A stretch of 64,000 bases of DNA, taken from positions 1 through 64,000 of the forward strand of contig VXNZ01000046.1 of assembly GCA_009840355.1 (NCBI GenBank), written 5' to 3'. The translations under genes and the position numbers were made by a program. Each line of letters begins with the position of its first letter. The stretch's first letter is position 1. The notes beneath the pieces are model-generated. The model made no database searches and was not told the origin of the DNA. It saw only the letters and a program-made list of their open reading frames with translations. Positions 24,952 through 34,586 of this stretch are shown here, piece by piece. Origin of the DNA: Chloroflexota bacterium. Its GTDB lineage: Bacteria > Chloroflexota > Dehalococcoidia > Lucifugimonadales > JADFKI01.

Positions 24952-26433
24952 TCAGCCGCCTCCGCGCCTCTCCCCACGTCCGCCGTGCTCACCGCCGGAC
25001 TCACCGCCACTGCCATGCTCGCCGCCGCCGTCACCGCCGCCAACCTCGGCATGCGCTATCCAGCCGCTGAACGCTTCCTGTGTAGCAGGCATGTTGACCG
25101 CATATATCTCGCCCGAAGCCATGTCCACAGGTGTCGTAGGTCCTAGCTCGGTCCCATTCGACAGGTGTACTTCGATCCTGACATTGCTCAGTGTGTTATT
25201 GGTCGTGTTCTCCACGGTGCCGTTGAAGGAGTTGCTGGGAGCGTCATAGCTCATCACCAGCCGAGCGCCGCCGCGAGTCTCATCGAATGTTTCATCCAGC
25301 GCCAGGGTCGCGCCGCTGCCCTCTTCGCTGCCGGACGCTCCGGACTCACCGCCGGGACCGTGCCCCTCGCCGCCACTGCCTCCATGCTCGCCGCTGCCTT
25401 CCGCTACTGTGTGAGCCACAGGGCCGGTGCCGCCGCAGTCGAATACTTCCATGTGAACCACATACCCGTCGTAAGCAACTCCCGCGAGGCTAGGCTCATC
25501 GATGACCGACAGGCTGGACATCACGGTCTGTCCCGGATTCAGATCTCCCAGCTTCTGCGGCCCAAGCTCCCCCACCGTCTGCGTTCCCGACTTCAGGTGA
25601 GGCTCTGCCTGCACAAAGCACAGTTGCTGTGAGGACGTGTTTTGCACCGATGCGTTCACTGACTGGGTTGCATCGTCGTACTCTGCCGAGATAGCCAGAC
25701 CGCCGAGCACTCCGTTCCAAGACTGGTCAAGAGGCGTGATAGGGCTGGACATAGCTGCTTCCCTGGCGGCTTCACTCCCGCTCTCAGGGCCCTCGGTACC
25801 ATCGGGGCCGCTCTCACCACCTTCGCCACCGGACTCACCGCTGCCCTCATTAGCAGACTCGCTTCCGCTTTCACTGTCGCTGCCTGATGCATGCTCACCG
25901 CCTGACTCGGCTCCGCTGCCCACCTCCGCGTGCGCTACCCAGCCTGTGAACGATGCCTGAGTCGAAGGCAGGTTGACGGCCAGCACCTCGCCCGGCGCCA
26001 TGTCCACGGGTGTAGTGGGCCCGAGTTCGGTCCCGTTGGACAGGTGCACCTCTATCCTGACGTTACTCAGCGCGTTGCTGGTCGTGTTCTCCACAGTGCC
26101 GGTGAAGGCGTTGCCCGTTGCGTCGTAGTTCAGTACCAGCCGCGCGCCGCCACGGGTGGCGTCGAAGGTCGCATCAAGCGCCAGCGTAGCACCGCTGCCC
26201 TCTTCGCCCCCGGATGCAGCACTGCTGGAGGCGACCGACTCGCGACCACTCTCGCCGCCACTTTCGCTTCCCCGCTCTGAGATTTCCCGGCTCACCGTGA
26301 CTCCGCCGGAGTCCCTGCTTTCCATGATCCCGTCATTCGTGCAGGCGGTCAGTATTCCTACTCCGAGTATCGCTCCCAGGACCGGCCCAACCAGGAGAGA
26401 CTTCGACATCAGCTTGTTAATCCTTATCTTCAT
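24952..26433 (-). CDS. Lipoprotein with repeated beta domains and Gly/Ser/Glu linkers
   Basis: The 493-aa protein has a signal peptide with lipobox ILTAC (Cys about 31). Two near-identical domains of ~90 residues (about 77-170 and 370-465) both contain GSGATLALD, TRGGARLV, VEN-TTxNxLSNVRIEVHLS and ELGPTTPVDM. A diverged middle domain (about 232-340) has two Cys. Linkers are long runs rich in Gly, Ser, Glu and His. The domains look like FxLYD-type immunoglobulin folds. It is probably anchored to the membrane and surface exposed. The His/Glu-rich linkers could bind metals; that is speculation. Confidence 0.75.
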   Translation of the reverse strand: MKIRINKLMSKSLLVGPVLGAILGVGILTACTNDGIMESRDSGGVTVSREISERGSESGGESGRESVASSSAASGGEEGSGATLALDATFDATRGGARLVLNYDATGNAFTGTVENTTSNALSNVRIEVHLSNGTELGPTTPVDMAPGEVLAVNLPSTQASFTGWVAHAEVGSGAESGGEHASGSDSESGSESANEGSGESGGEGGESGPDGTEGPESGSEAAREAAMSSPITPLDQSWNGVLGGLAISAEYDDATQSVNASVQNTSSQQLCFVQAEPHLKSGTQTVGELGPQKLGDLNPGQTVMSSLSVIDEPSLAGVAYDGYVVHMEVFDCGGTGPVAHTVAEGSGEHGGSGGEGHGPGGESGASGSEEGSGATLALDETFDETRGGARLVMSYDAPSNSFNGTVENTTNNTLSNVRIEVHLSNGTELGPTTPVDMASGEIYAVNMPATQEAFSGWIAHAEVGGGDGGGEHGSGGESGGEHGGRGERRGGG

Positions 26434-26732
26434 TTCTTCACTCCTTCCGTGTGAATGTATTCCCGATGCACCACACGATAAGAGTGAATTGTTGCAGAAT
26501 TATGTCTCCTGTATCAGACTTCCTGGACCGGCGGATTCAGATGTGAAGACGCGTACGCTCACGTTGACTATCCCGCCGTCTTCCCGCATATTCTGCGTCA
26601 GGGCGTTCAGCCACACATAGCAGTACGGTCGCCCGCCCAGAGGACGGTCAATGAAGGTAAGAAACGGTACAGTTTTGCCGAACTCAAGCCGCCTATCAGA
26701 ATGCGCCATCGTTTAGATTGAGCGATGCCCAA
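26434..26732. other. Intergenic gap between two lipoprotein genes
   Basis: Nothing is supported in this stretch. Both flanking genes are on the minus strand, so it should hold the promoter of the repeat lipoprotein and the terminator of the nucleotidase, but I could not point to either. Confidence 0.4.
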
Positions 26733-28664
26733 TCAGTCAAGGCGCATTATGCGATCTTGTGGACCCGGAGCCACTTCGTTAGCGCTTGCGAAGTAGGCTG
26801 CCAGCGCCTCCACGTCTATAATGCCACCCGTCCTATCGGTTCCTTCCGTGAACACACTGAACCCACTACCGCCGTCTGCCAGAAAGCTGTTGGTGGTTAT
26901 CCTGTAAGTTGCGTCCGGTTCCACCGCAACACCGCTTATCTTTATGCTGGATATATCCACCCTGGCACCGACAGGCTGCGTTCCGTCCCACTCATAGCTG
27001 AAGCCTCGCGAGACCTGCAGTACTCCCCTTGTCGTAACATCTTCATCTCTGAATTGCTGCTCCAGCAGCGTGTCAATCTGCCGACCCGTAAGCGTCATTG
27101 TGACCATGCTGTTGCCGAATGGGTGTACCGAGAATGCCTCTGCGTATGTCAGTTCGCCGTCGCTCTCAGGACCAGAGGATGCGAACAGGATGTCATTCCG
27201 CATACCGCCTCTGTTCATAAACGCCACCACTGCACCGGCTTCGCGCGTCGCCTCAAGATGAGCGTCCGCGATCACATCGCCAAGGGCTGACTCGCCAGCC
27301 TCATTTGGCTGCCGGAGAATATCGGAGGTAGTCCTGCCGATTACGGCGTTTGCCCTAGGCGCCGACAGCGCTTCGTACTTTTCGATGAGCGCCGTGAGTT
27401 CCGGGTCAGGAGTTACTCCGTCCTGTGAATTAGGAAGATTTCTGATGTCCTGCACTGTCAGGTCTTTTGTTGTCCCATCAAGCGTAACGTCGATGACCGT
27501 AAACAGCCGCCCGGCGTTGTCTGCCATTGTTATCCACTTGCCGTCAATCTCGCACACGAACTCGTCGTTTGTGTGTCCGGCAATCACCAGGTCCACGGCA
27601 TCGTCAAGTTGTGCGGTGATCTCCGCGACCGCTCCATCAAGGCCAGACCCGCAATCATCCTTGCCACCATCGGAAGAGCCGCCCTCGTGCAGCAGGACGA
27701 CGACAGCCTCAATGCCCTTACTACGCAGTTCAGGAATCAGCGAGTTGACCGTCTCGGCTACGTTCGCAAATGTCAGTCCCTCAACGCTGCTTCGGGCTAC
27801 GATATTTGCGGTGCCTTCCAGCGTCAGACCGACAAATGCGATGCTGACTCCCCCAAATTCGCGGATCGCGTATGGCGGGAAGACCGTGTTGCCTGTGCGG
27901 TCATCGATGACATTCGCGGCGAGGAATTGGAAGTCGGCGCCAGCAAACGGGTCACCATCCAGATCACCATCTGTCGGATGTGCGCCGCCCTGTTGCATTC
28001 GAACAAGTTCTTCAATGCCATCGTCGAACTCGTGATTGCCGACGGAATTTATGTCCAAACCCATCAGGTTCATTGCTTCTATCGTTGGTTCGTCGTGGAA
28101 GAGTGCCGAGACCAGTGGAGACCCTCCTATGAGGTCACCCGCGGAGACGAACACCGAATGTTCGTAATCAGCTCTTGCAGCGGAAATGTTGGCTGCGAGG
28201 TAATCGACCCGGCCAACACCGCCGAAGGCATCGGAAGAAGTGGCGATGTGCCCGTGTAAGTCATTGATGGCTATGATGCGAAGCTGTACGTCCTGTGGCT
28301 CTGCGGTTGTAGCAGGTAGAGGCACGGGCGCTTGAGTTTTCATTGCCATTGGCGTGGCTGTGGGGACGGGCGTTGAGGCCGGTGTTGCTGTGACGACCAC
28401 TACGACTTCTCTGATGACCTCTACCGGAACTTCTACCTCTTTCTCGACAATCTTCTCGATTACTATCGGCGTCGCCGGAACCGCTACTTCAACAATCTTT
28501 TCGACGACCTTCTCAACCTCGACGATTTTCTCGACCACAATCGGAGTCGCGGTGTCAATCGGCGCTTGTTGTCTAGTCTGCCCACCGCATGCGACAAGCG
28601 CGATAGCGGACAGTACGAGCGCTATTCCGGGAACAATCCTTATAGTCCTTGCTAGTTGAGTCAC
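26733..28664 (-). CDS. Lipoprotein 5'-nucleotidase (UshA-like)
   Basis: The protein is 643 aa from GTG 28664 with AGAGG six bases upstream. It has lipobox ALVACGG, then a linker of repeated VEKIVE/EVEV units ending in TATPASTPVP. The metallophosphatase domain shows INDLHGHI, SAGDLIGGS, GNHEFDDG, LLHEGG and AGHTND. The 5'-nucleotidase C domain follows, with AFMNRGGMRND and YRITTNSFLADGG. It hydrolyses extracellular nucleotides or UDP-sugars for phosphate or nucleoside uptake. The linker style is typical of Chloroflexota secreted proteins. Confidence 0.9.
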   Translation of the reverse strand: MTQLARTIRIVPGIALVLSAIALVACGGQTRQQAPIDTATPIVVEKIVEVEKVVEKIVEVAVPATPIVIEKIVEKEVEVPVEVIREVVVVVTATPASTPVPTATPMAMKTQAPVPLPATTAEPQDVQLRIIAINDLHGHIATSSDAFGGVGRVDYLAANISAARADYEHSVFVSAGDLIGGSPLVSALFHDEPTIEAMNLMGLDINSVGNHEFDDGIEELVRMQQGGAHPTDGDLDGDPFAGADFQFLAANVIDDRTGNTVFPPYAIREFGGVSIAFVGLTLEGTANIVARSSVEGLTFANVAETVNSLIPELRSKGIEAVVVLLHEGGSSDGGKDDCGSGLDGAVAEITAQLDDAVDLVIAGHTNDEFVCEIDGKWITMADNAGRLFTVIDVTLDGTTKDLTVQDIRNLPNSQDGVTPDPELTALIEKYEALSAPRANAVIGRTTSDILRQPNEAGESALGDVIADAHLEATREAGAVVAFMNRGGMRNDILFASSGPESDGELTYAEAFSVHPFGNSMVTMTLTGRQIDTLLEQQFRDEDVTTRGVLQVSRGFSYEWDGTQPVGARVDISSIKISGVAVEPDATYRITTNSFLADGGSGFSVFTEGTDRTGGIIDVEALAAYFASANEVAPGPQDRIMRLD

Positions 28665-28935
28665 CCATCGCCTCTTTCAGAATTGTCAGATTTGGTGCGC
28701 GGGCGCAACTTTAGCAGAGTTAGTCAAACTCCTACAAACACGCATTTTATGATTAATCGGGCACATAGCCGTACAGGCGACTTGGGAAGCGTCCCTCTGG
28801 CAATGGCAAGCCAAGAGATCGGGAGATTGTAGGCTATAAAGACTGCCCGACGGGTGGCAATTACTCCCCTACCGCCGGAAGCGGAAAGAGGGATGTTCTC
28901 CTGCCTGCGCAAGGCAAAGCGCTGTCCCACCGCGC

Positions 28936-30462
28936 CTACCTCAGCAGCGCGGCGCTGGCGTGATGGGCCGCTTGCATTAGGGGGGCGGGGTAGATGCCCA
29001 GCGCTATCATTCCGGCGAAGAGCGCGCCCAGCAAGCCTAGCGTTAGGCGCGGGGCGGGTATTGTGGCGGTGGCGATGTTTTCTTCGGACGGCACCGGCTC
29101 GATGTATAACTGGCGGACGACCATTAGGTAGTAGTACAGCGAAATCAGGCTTGCGAATATCGCTATGCCTGCGACCCACAGCAACCCCTGCGCGGCTGCG
29201 GCGTTGAATAGGTAGAACTTGCTGGTAAAGCCCACGAATACGGGCAGACCGGCGAGCGAGAATAGCGACGCGGCGAAGACCATTCCGACCAACGGCGCGC
29301 GCCGCGCTACGCCCGCCATCCCTGCGATGTCCTCACGTCCCGTGATGTTGTACACCGAGGCGAGACACAGGAACGCAGCCATGTTTGTAACAGCGTATCC
29401 GACGAGATGCAGCATCACGCCGTTGGACGCGAGATGCGCCAGTTCCAGCGACGCGCCGGTTGCTCCGCCTGCAATCCTTGTTCCCCCAATGCCCATGCCC
29501 ATGTCCATTGACGCGAGCGCGGCGATGCCCATCAGCAGGTAGCCCACCTGCCCAACACTGGAGTAAGCCAGCAGCCTCTTCAGGTTGCGCTGCGCCAACG
29601 CGATGAGATTGCCCAACAGCATCGTTATCACGGCGAGCGCGATTAGCAGCGTCTGCCACTGCGCGGCTATGGGCAAGAACGCCTCGCCGAACAGCCGCAA
29701 CATCAGCGCGAACGCCGCCGCCTTCGAGCCGACCGCCAAGTGCGCCGTGATGGGTATCGGCGCGCCTTCGTAGGCATCCGGTGCCCACATGTGGAACGGT
29801 ACGGCGGCTACCTTGAACCCCAAGCCCGCTATTATCAGCGCGATGCCGAGTATCAAGCCCGGGCTGAGCGCGTCCGGCGATGACAGCGCCATGGCAATCT
29901 CGTCGAAGCGCGTCGTGCCGAGCAGCCCGTAAATCTGGCTCATGCCGTACAGCAGCAGCGCCGACGAGAACGCGCCCAGCAGGATGTACTTCGTAGCGCC
30001 TTCGTTGGACTTGGCGTTGTACCTGTCCCACGCGACCAGCGCGTACAGCCCGAAGCTCAGCAGCTCCAACGAGATGTACGCCGTCAGAAACTCACCGGAC
30101 GCCGCCATCAGCATCATCGCCGCGACGGTGAACAGCAGGATGCCGTAGTATTCGCCCGGGTGGTCGAGGTTGCGCCGCACGAAATCGACAGACGCCAAGA
30201 TGACCACACCACCGAGCGCGACGAAAAAGACCTTGAAGAACAGCGCATAGCCGTCTATGCGCACGACGCCGTCGTACAGCGTATCGTTCACGCCCCACAG
30301 ATACGCCAGCGATACGACGAGGGCTGCGGCAAGCCCCGCGACCGCGACGAACGGCAGCATCCACTTGCGGCGCTCCGGCAGGAACAAATCCAGCGTCAGC
30401 ACCACGAACGCGATGCCCACGACCATAATTTCAGGTATGAGAAGGAGGAAGTTGTTGTTCAT
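28936..30462 (-). CDS. nuoN: NADH-quinone oxidoreductase subunit N
   Basis: This 508-aa protein, starting NNNFLLLIPEIMV, has about 14 membrane helices. Family landmarks are the helix with SLELLSFGLYALVAWDR, AVPFHMWAPDAYEGAP, and LKRLLAYSSVGQVGY. It is an antiporter-like proton-pumping subunit of complex I. ATG 30462 is used; the frame upstream is not conserved. It is separated from nuoM by an oppositely oriented lipoprotein gene, and no other nuo genes are in the window. Confidence 0.95.
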   Translation of the reverse strand: MNNNFLLLIPEIMVVGIAFVVLTLDLFLPERRKWMLPFVAVAGLAAALVVSLAYLWGVNDTLYDGVVRIDGYALFFKVFFVALGGVVILASVDFVRRNLDHPGEYYGILLFTVAAMMLMAASGEFLTAYISLELLSFGLYALVAWDRYNAKSNEGATKYILLGAFSSALLLYGMSQIYGLLGTTRFDEIAMALSSPDALSPGLILGIALIIAGLGFKVAAVPFHMWAPDAYEGAPIPITAHLAVGSKAAAFALMLRLFGEAFLPIAAQWQTLLIALAVITMLLGNLIALAQRNLKRLLAYSSVGQVGYLLMGIAALASMDMGMGIGGTRIAGGATGASLELAHLASNGVMLHLVGYAVTNMAAFLCLASVYNITGREDIAGMAGVARRAPLVGMVFAASLFSLAGLPVFVGFTSKFYLFNAAAAQGLLWVAGIAIFASLISLYYYLMVVRQLYIEPVPSEENIATATIPAPRLTLGLLGALFAGMIALGIYPAPLMQAAHHASAALLR

Positions 30463-30626
30463 TGACAAGACCACGACTCTGGTAACATACTGATTATACT
30501 TCCCCTGAACCATTGGAGGGCAGGGTCGAGGCTATCTCACAGGAGGTAGCCTATGTTTTTATTCCCCGCATGTAGTAATGGACAATTAGCGGATGTGTGC
30601 GATTGCATTAGAACATTTGAGGTACG

Positions 30627-32591
30627 ATGATTCACAAAGTATTGACATGTGGAGTCATAGCAATAGTAGTGTTTTTCATGACTGCCACAGTTGCTGGATG
30701 CGGTGATGGCGTCGATACTCGCGGCGAACTCCCCAAATCGCAGGATGCGCCTGCATCGGTGGATACTAACACAACCGCGACAACAACAATGAGCACGCTA
30801 CTACCTACGGAAGCCGTACCTGCGACTTCAGATAATGACGATGAAATCGAAATATCTGCGCTGCCTCAATCTGAAAGGTTCGTATTCATAAGCAGCGGTG
30901 GTCGTCACGTATGCGGATTGCGTGCCGACGGCGTTGCCGTATGCTGGGGACATGAAGTTGGTCTGTCGTCGCAGCTTCCACCTTCGAATGAACGTTTCAT
31001 AGCACTAAGCAGTGGCCTCGACCATACTTGCGGGTTACGTAATGATAACACCGTGTCCTGTTGGGGTTCAGAAATTGGAAGTTATTCTAAGTCCGCTCCT
31101 GTGGATGGCCTCGTGGCTATCAGCAAGGGAGGAGAAACCACTTGCGGGTTGCGTGAGGATGGAAGTGCCATATGCTGGGATTCTGAATTTATTTATCAAA
31201 ATACGCCTAGTAATGAGCGCTTCGCATCTATCAGCGTAGGCAGTTACGGAGCAGAAATTTGTGGGTTGCGTGATGATGGCACTGCTATATGTTGGGGAGG
31301 CGACTATTACATTGACTCATTATCGCCGCCGGCAGATGAACGGTTCGTATCCGTCAGTATAGGTGGTAGGCATACCTGTGGACTGCGTGACAACGGCGTT
31401 GCTGTATGCTGGGGAGATAATGACAAAGGACAGTTGGCTGCGCCAGCAGATGAGCGTTTGATGTCTATAAGTAGTGGATATGACCATACTTGTGGGCTGA
31501 AGGAAGATGGTGTTGCCGTATGTTGGGGAAGCGATGAAGACAGTCCATTGTTACCACCGGTAGATGAACAGTTCGTATCCATCAGCACTGGCGGTGGCCA
31601 TGTCTGTGGCCTAAGAGAAGATGGAATTGTTCGGTGTTGGGGGCGATTCGCGATTAGTAGAGTACCGCCACTGGAGAACAAACTAAGATTGGAAGATGAA
31701 CGTTTTACCGACATAAGCACTGGTTGGTCGCATACTTGTGGACTACGAGAAAACGGCACCGCCGTATGCTGGGGGGATAATGGCGACGGACAATCGGCTC
31801 CGCCCTCAGATGAACGGTTCGTATCCATCAGCAGCGGTTTTGACGACAGCATTTGTGGGTTGCGTGATGATGGCACTGCTGTATGTTGGGGAGCTACTCA
31901 CACATCCACTCCACCCCAAGACGAGCGTTTTATATCTACAGCCAATGCTTGCGGATTGCGTGAGGACGGTGTACTCACCTGCTGGTGGGTAGCCCATAGT
32001 GAATTTCCAAGAACGCCTGAAATGTACTTGCCACCAGCAAATGAAAGATTTATTTCGGTGAGCTTTGGTTCTGTTCATGCATGTGGATTGCGTGAAAACG
32101 GCAGCGCGGTATGTTGGGGATCCGATTCTTTTATTGACCTATTATCGCCGCCGGCAGATGAGCGTTTCATGTCTATAAGTAGTGGATATAGCCATACTTG
32201 TGGGCTGAAGGACGATGGCGTTGCCGTATGTTGGGGAAGAGATTCTGATGGAGCATCGTCACCACCGTCAGACCAGCAGTTCAAATCTATAACCAGCGGC
32301 AAGTATTTCACTTGCGGGCTTCGTGAGAATGGAATCGCAGATTGTTGGGGGCGGAATGACTATGGTCAACTATCGCCGCCCTTCAATCAACGCTTTACGC
32401 AATTAAGTGGCGGTTATGAGCATGTTTGTGGACTGCGAGAAGACGGCGTTACGGCCTGCTGGGGAAATAATCAGAGTGGACAGGTAACACCAAATACGAA
32501 TGTAAGGTTTGCTGAAATAGTTACCAATGGAAAGCACGCCGTTGGAAATCTAATAGATGGCTTTTCAATTTCTTGGGAATTGGGGAAGTAA
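30627..32591 (+). CDS. RCC1-like repeat lipoprotein
   Basis: The 654-aa protein has a signal peptide with lipobox TVAGC and a Thr-rich linker, then 14 clear repeats and one degenerate copy. The unit is ERFxxISSGxxHTCGLRxDGxAVCWG, about 37 residues long. RCC1-type repeats build seven-bladed beta propellers, so about two propellers are possible. Each unit has two Cys, unusual for cytoplasmic RCC1 proteins and suggesting disulfides outside the cell. The gene lies between nuoM and nuoN on the opposite strand, with lower GC than both. Confidence 0.85.
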   Translation: MIHKVLTCGVIAIVVFFMTATVAGCGDGVDTRGELPKSQDAPASVDTNTTATTTMSTLLPTEAVPATSDNDDEIEISALPQSERFVFISSGGRHVCGLRADGVAVCWGHEVGLSSQLPPSNERFIALSSGLDHTCGLRNDNTVSCWGSEIGSYSKSAPVDGLVAISKGGETTCGLREDGSAICWDSEFIYQNTPSNERFASISVGSYGAEICGLRDDGTAICWGGDYYIDSLSPPADERFVSVSIGGRHTCGLRDNGVAVCWGDNDKGQLAAPADERLMSISSGYDHTCGLKEDGVAVCWGSDEDSPLLPPVDEQFVSISTGGGHVCGLREDGIVRCWGRFAISRVPPLENKLRLEDERFTDISTGWSHTCGLRENGTAVCWGDNGDGQSAPPSDERFVSISSGFDDSICGLRDDGTAVCWGATHTSTPPQDERFISTANACGLREDGVLTCWWVAHSEFPRTPEMYLPPANERFISVSFGSVHACGLRENGSAVCWGSDSFIDLLSPPADERFMSISSGYSHTCGLKDDGVAVCWGRDSDGASSPPSDQQFKSITSGKYFTCGLRENGIADCWGRNDYGQLSPPFNQRFTQLSGGYEHVCGLREDGVTACWGNNQSGQVTPNTNVRFAEIVTNGKHAVGNLIDGFSISWELGK

Positions 32592-32638
32592 TCAGAAGCA
32601 GCGATTGCCTAACTCCCACCAACAAAGGCAGCCGGCGA

Positions 32639-34294
32639 CTAGAACCGCGCTAGCACCTCCGCCACGCCGCTGTTGATGACGCGCATGAAGGGGAATGGCA
32701 GCAAGCCTACTAGCAGAATGAACATTGTCAGGATGGACGCGGCTATGATTTCTATGCGCGTGGCATCGAGCGGCTTGGCGGGTTGCGTTGCGCCCGTAGG
32801 TGCGGCGATATTCGTAGCGGCGGGGGTGGGCTGCGCTTCTACGCCGTTGTTGTCGGCTTGAGTCGCACGGAATGCTTCTTGCGGCGAAGTGGCGGCTTGC
32901 TCCTGCTCTTCGTATTCGGGAGGCAGGTCGCCCAGGGGTCCGAAGAAGACTTTGGCTAACAGGCGCAGAATGTACACGGCGGTTATGGCGGCGCCTATTA
33001 TGCCTAGCGCGCCTAGCCACGGGTAGGTCTGGAATAAGCCGAGGAATACCAGCAGTTCGGCGACGAAGCCGCTTAAGCCGGGCAGTCCCAGCGATGTCAG
33101 GCCGGCTATCGTGAAGAAGACCGCCGTCGCAGGCATGCGCTTTGCGAGACCGTCGAGCACCAACATATCTCGCGTGTGCAGGCGGTCATAGACCACGCCC
33201 ACGACCGCGAAAAAGAGCGCCGTCATGATGCCGTGCGAGAACATCTGCAAGACCGCGCCGCTCACGCCGAGCGGGTGCAGCGTGGCGATGCCCATCACCA
33301 CATATCCCATGTGGCTCACGCTCGAATAGCCGATGACATACTTCAGGTCTGTCTGCCCCATCGCCGAGATTGCGCCGTATATTACGTTCACCGCGCCCAG
33401 CCCTAGCAGCGCGGGCATCCAGAACTCCGCGCCTTCCGGCAGTATCACCATCCCGACGCGGATGATCCCGAACGCGCCCAGCTTCATCAGCACGCCCGCA
33501 TGCGCCATGCTGACGGCTGTCGGCGCTGCGACATGTCCGTCCGGCGACCATGTGTGAAAGGGCCATAGACCGGCAAGTATGCCGAATCCGATTGCCAAGA
33601 ATGGGAAGAATACCTTCTGGAATGTAGGTGAATAGTCTGCGTTGGCAAGTCGCCGTATGTCGAATGTGCCTAGTCCCGCCTCTGCGAATATCGCCATCAG
33701 CGCGACCCATATCAGCACGCTGCCCGCGACGAGGTACAGCGTCAACTTCATCGCGCTGTACTCCTTCGTGCGCGCGAACTTTGGGAATCGGCTGCTGCTG
33801 CCCCATACGCCTATGAGCAGGTACATCGGCAGTACGGATAGTTCATAGAAGAAGAAGAAGAAGAACAGATCGTAGGATGCGAATACGCCGAATACGCCCG
33901 CGAGCAGCAGGAAGTACAGGATGAAGAAGTCCTTGCTCCACGCCTTGATAGACCACGAAACGAGCACTCCGGTGAACATCACTATGCCGGTGAGAAGCAG
34001 CATCGGCGCGCCGACGCCGTCCACGCCGAGCGTCAGCGATATGCCGATGTCGCCGTGCGTCCAGGGACCGGGCAGACTGAGCCAGCGCCACGAGTTGGCG
34101 AATCGCGCGCCGTCGCCGTCGAAGTAGAACCGCGCGAACACATACAGCGACAGCAGAATGCCAACCGCGCCGAACGCCGTCGCCGAGCCGCGTATCGCGC
34201 CACCGCGCGCGCCCGGAATCGCCATCATCGCCGCCGCGCCAATCATCGGCAGCGTGATGAGCGCGAGAAGGATGTGCTGGTCGAAAAATTGCAT
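32639..34294 (-). CDS. nuoM: NADH-quinone oxidoreductase subunit M
   Basis: The 551-aa protein has about 14 membrane helices. NuoM landmarks are the Glu in FFFFYELSVLPMYLLIG, PFHTWSPDGHVAAPT, DLKYVIGYSSVSHMGYVVMG and FTIAGLTSLGLPGLSGF. It is a proton-pumping subunit of complex I. The C-terminal region has an Ala/Thr/Pro/Gln-rich cytoplasmic stretch (about 455-505) and then a final helix. nuoL, normally adjacent, is not in the window. Confidence 0.95.
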   Translation of the reverse strand: MQFFDQHILLALITLPMIGAAAMMAIPGARGGAIRGSATAFGAVGILLSLYVFARFYFDGDGARFANSWRWLSLPGPWTHGDIGISLTLGVDGVGAPMLLLTGIVMFTGVLVSWSIKAWSKDFFILYFLLLAGVFGVFASYDLFFFFFFYELSVLPMYLLIGVWGSSSRFPKFARTKEYSAMKLTLYLVAGSVLIWVALMAIFAEAGLGTFDIRRLANADYSPTFQKVFFPFLAIGFGILAGLWPFHTWSPDGHVAAPTAVSMAHAGVLMKLGAFGIIRVGMVILPEGAEFWMPALLGLGAVNVIYGAISAMGQTDLKYVIGYSSVSHMGYVVMGIATLHPLGVSGAVLQMFSHGIMTALFFAVVGVVYDRLHTRDMLVLDGLAKRMPATAVFFTIAGLTSLGLPGLSGFVAELLVFLGLFQTYPWLGALGIIGAAITAVYILRLLAKVFFGPLGDLPPEYEEQEQAATSPQEAFRATQADNNGVEAQPTPAATNIAAPTGATQPAKPLDATRIEIIAASILTMFILLVGLLPFPFMRVINSGVAEVLARF

Positions 34295-34586
34295 GCGCTT
34301 ATTTTACAACGGATGCACGGGATAAAGGGATACCGCTTGCGCATGTGCGCGAAAGTTCCACGGACGTGGCGTTGCCTAGCCTTAAACGCTTGTCATAAGA
34401 CTGACATGACTGCCGTTCCATTCGTCTCTTGCCCCATAGGGCTTACAGGGGTATGTGAAGTGCGAGACAGGTATGAGTATTTGGAAAGCGCGCGGCTTGC
34501 GATGTGGGTTGGCATCCGTATGCACGTCAGACAATGAATAGCGTATTCTGTCCCGACGGCGGCACGCGCATTGGTGGCGCTACACG

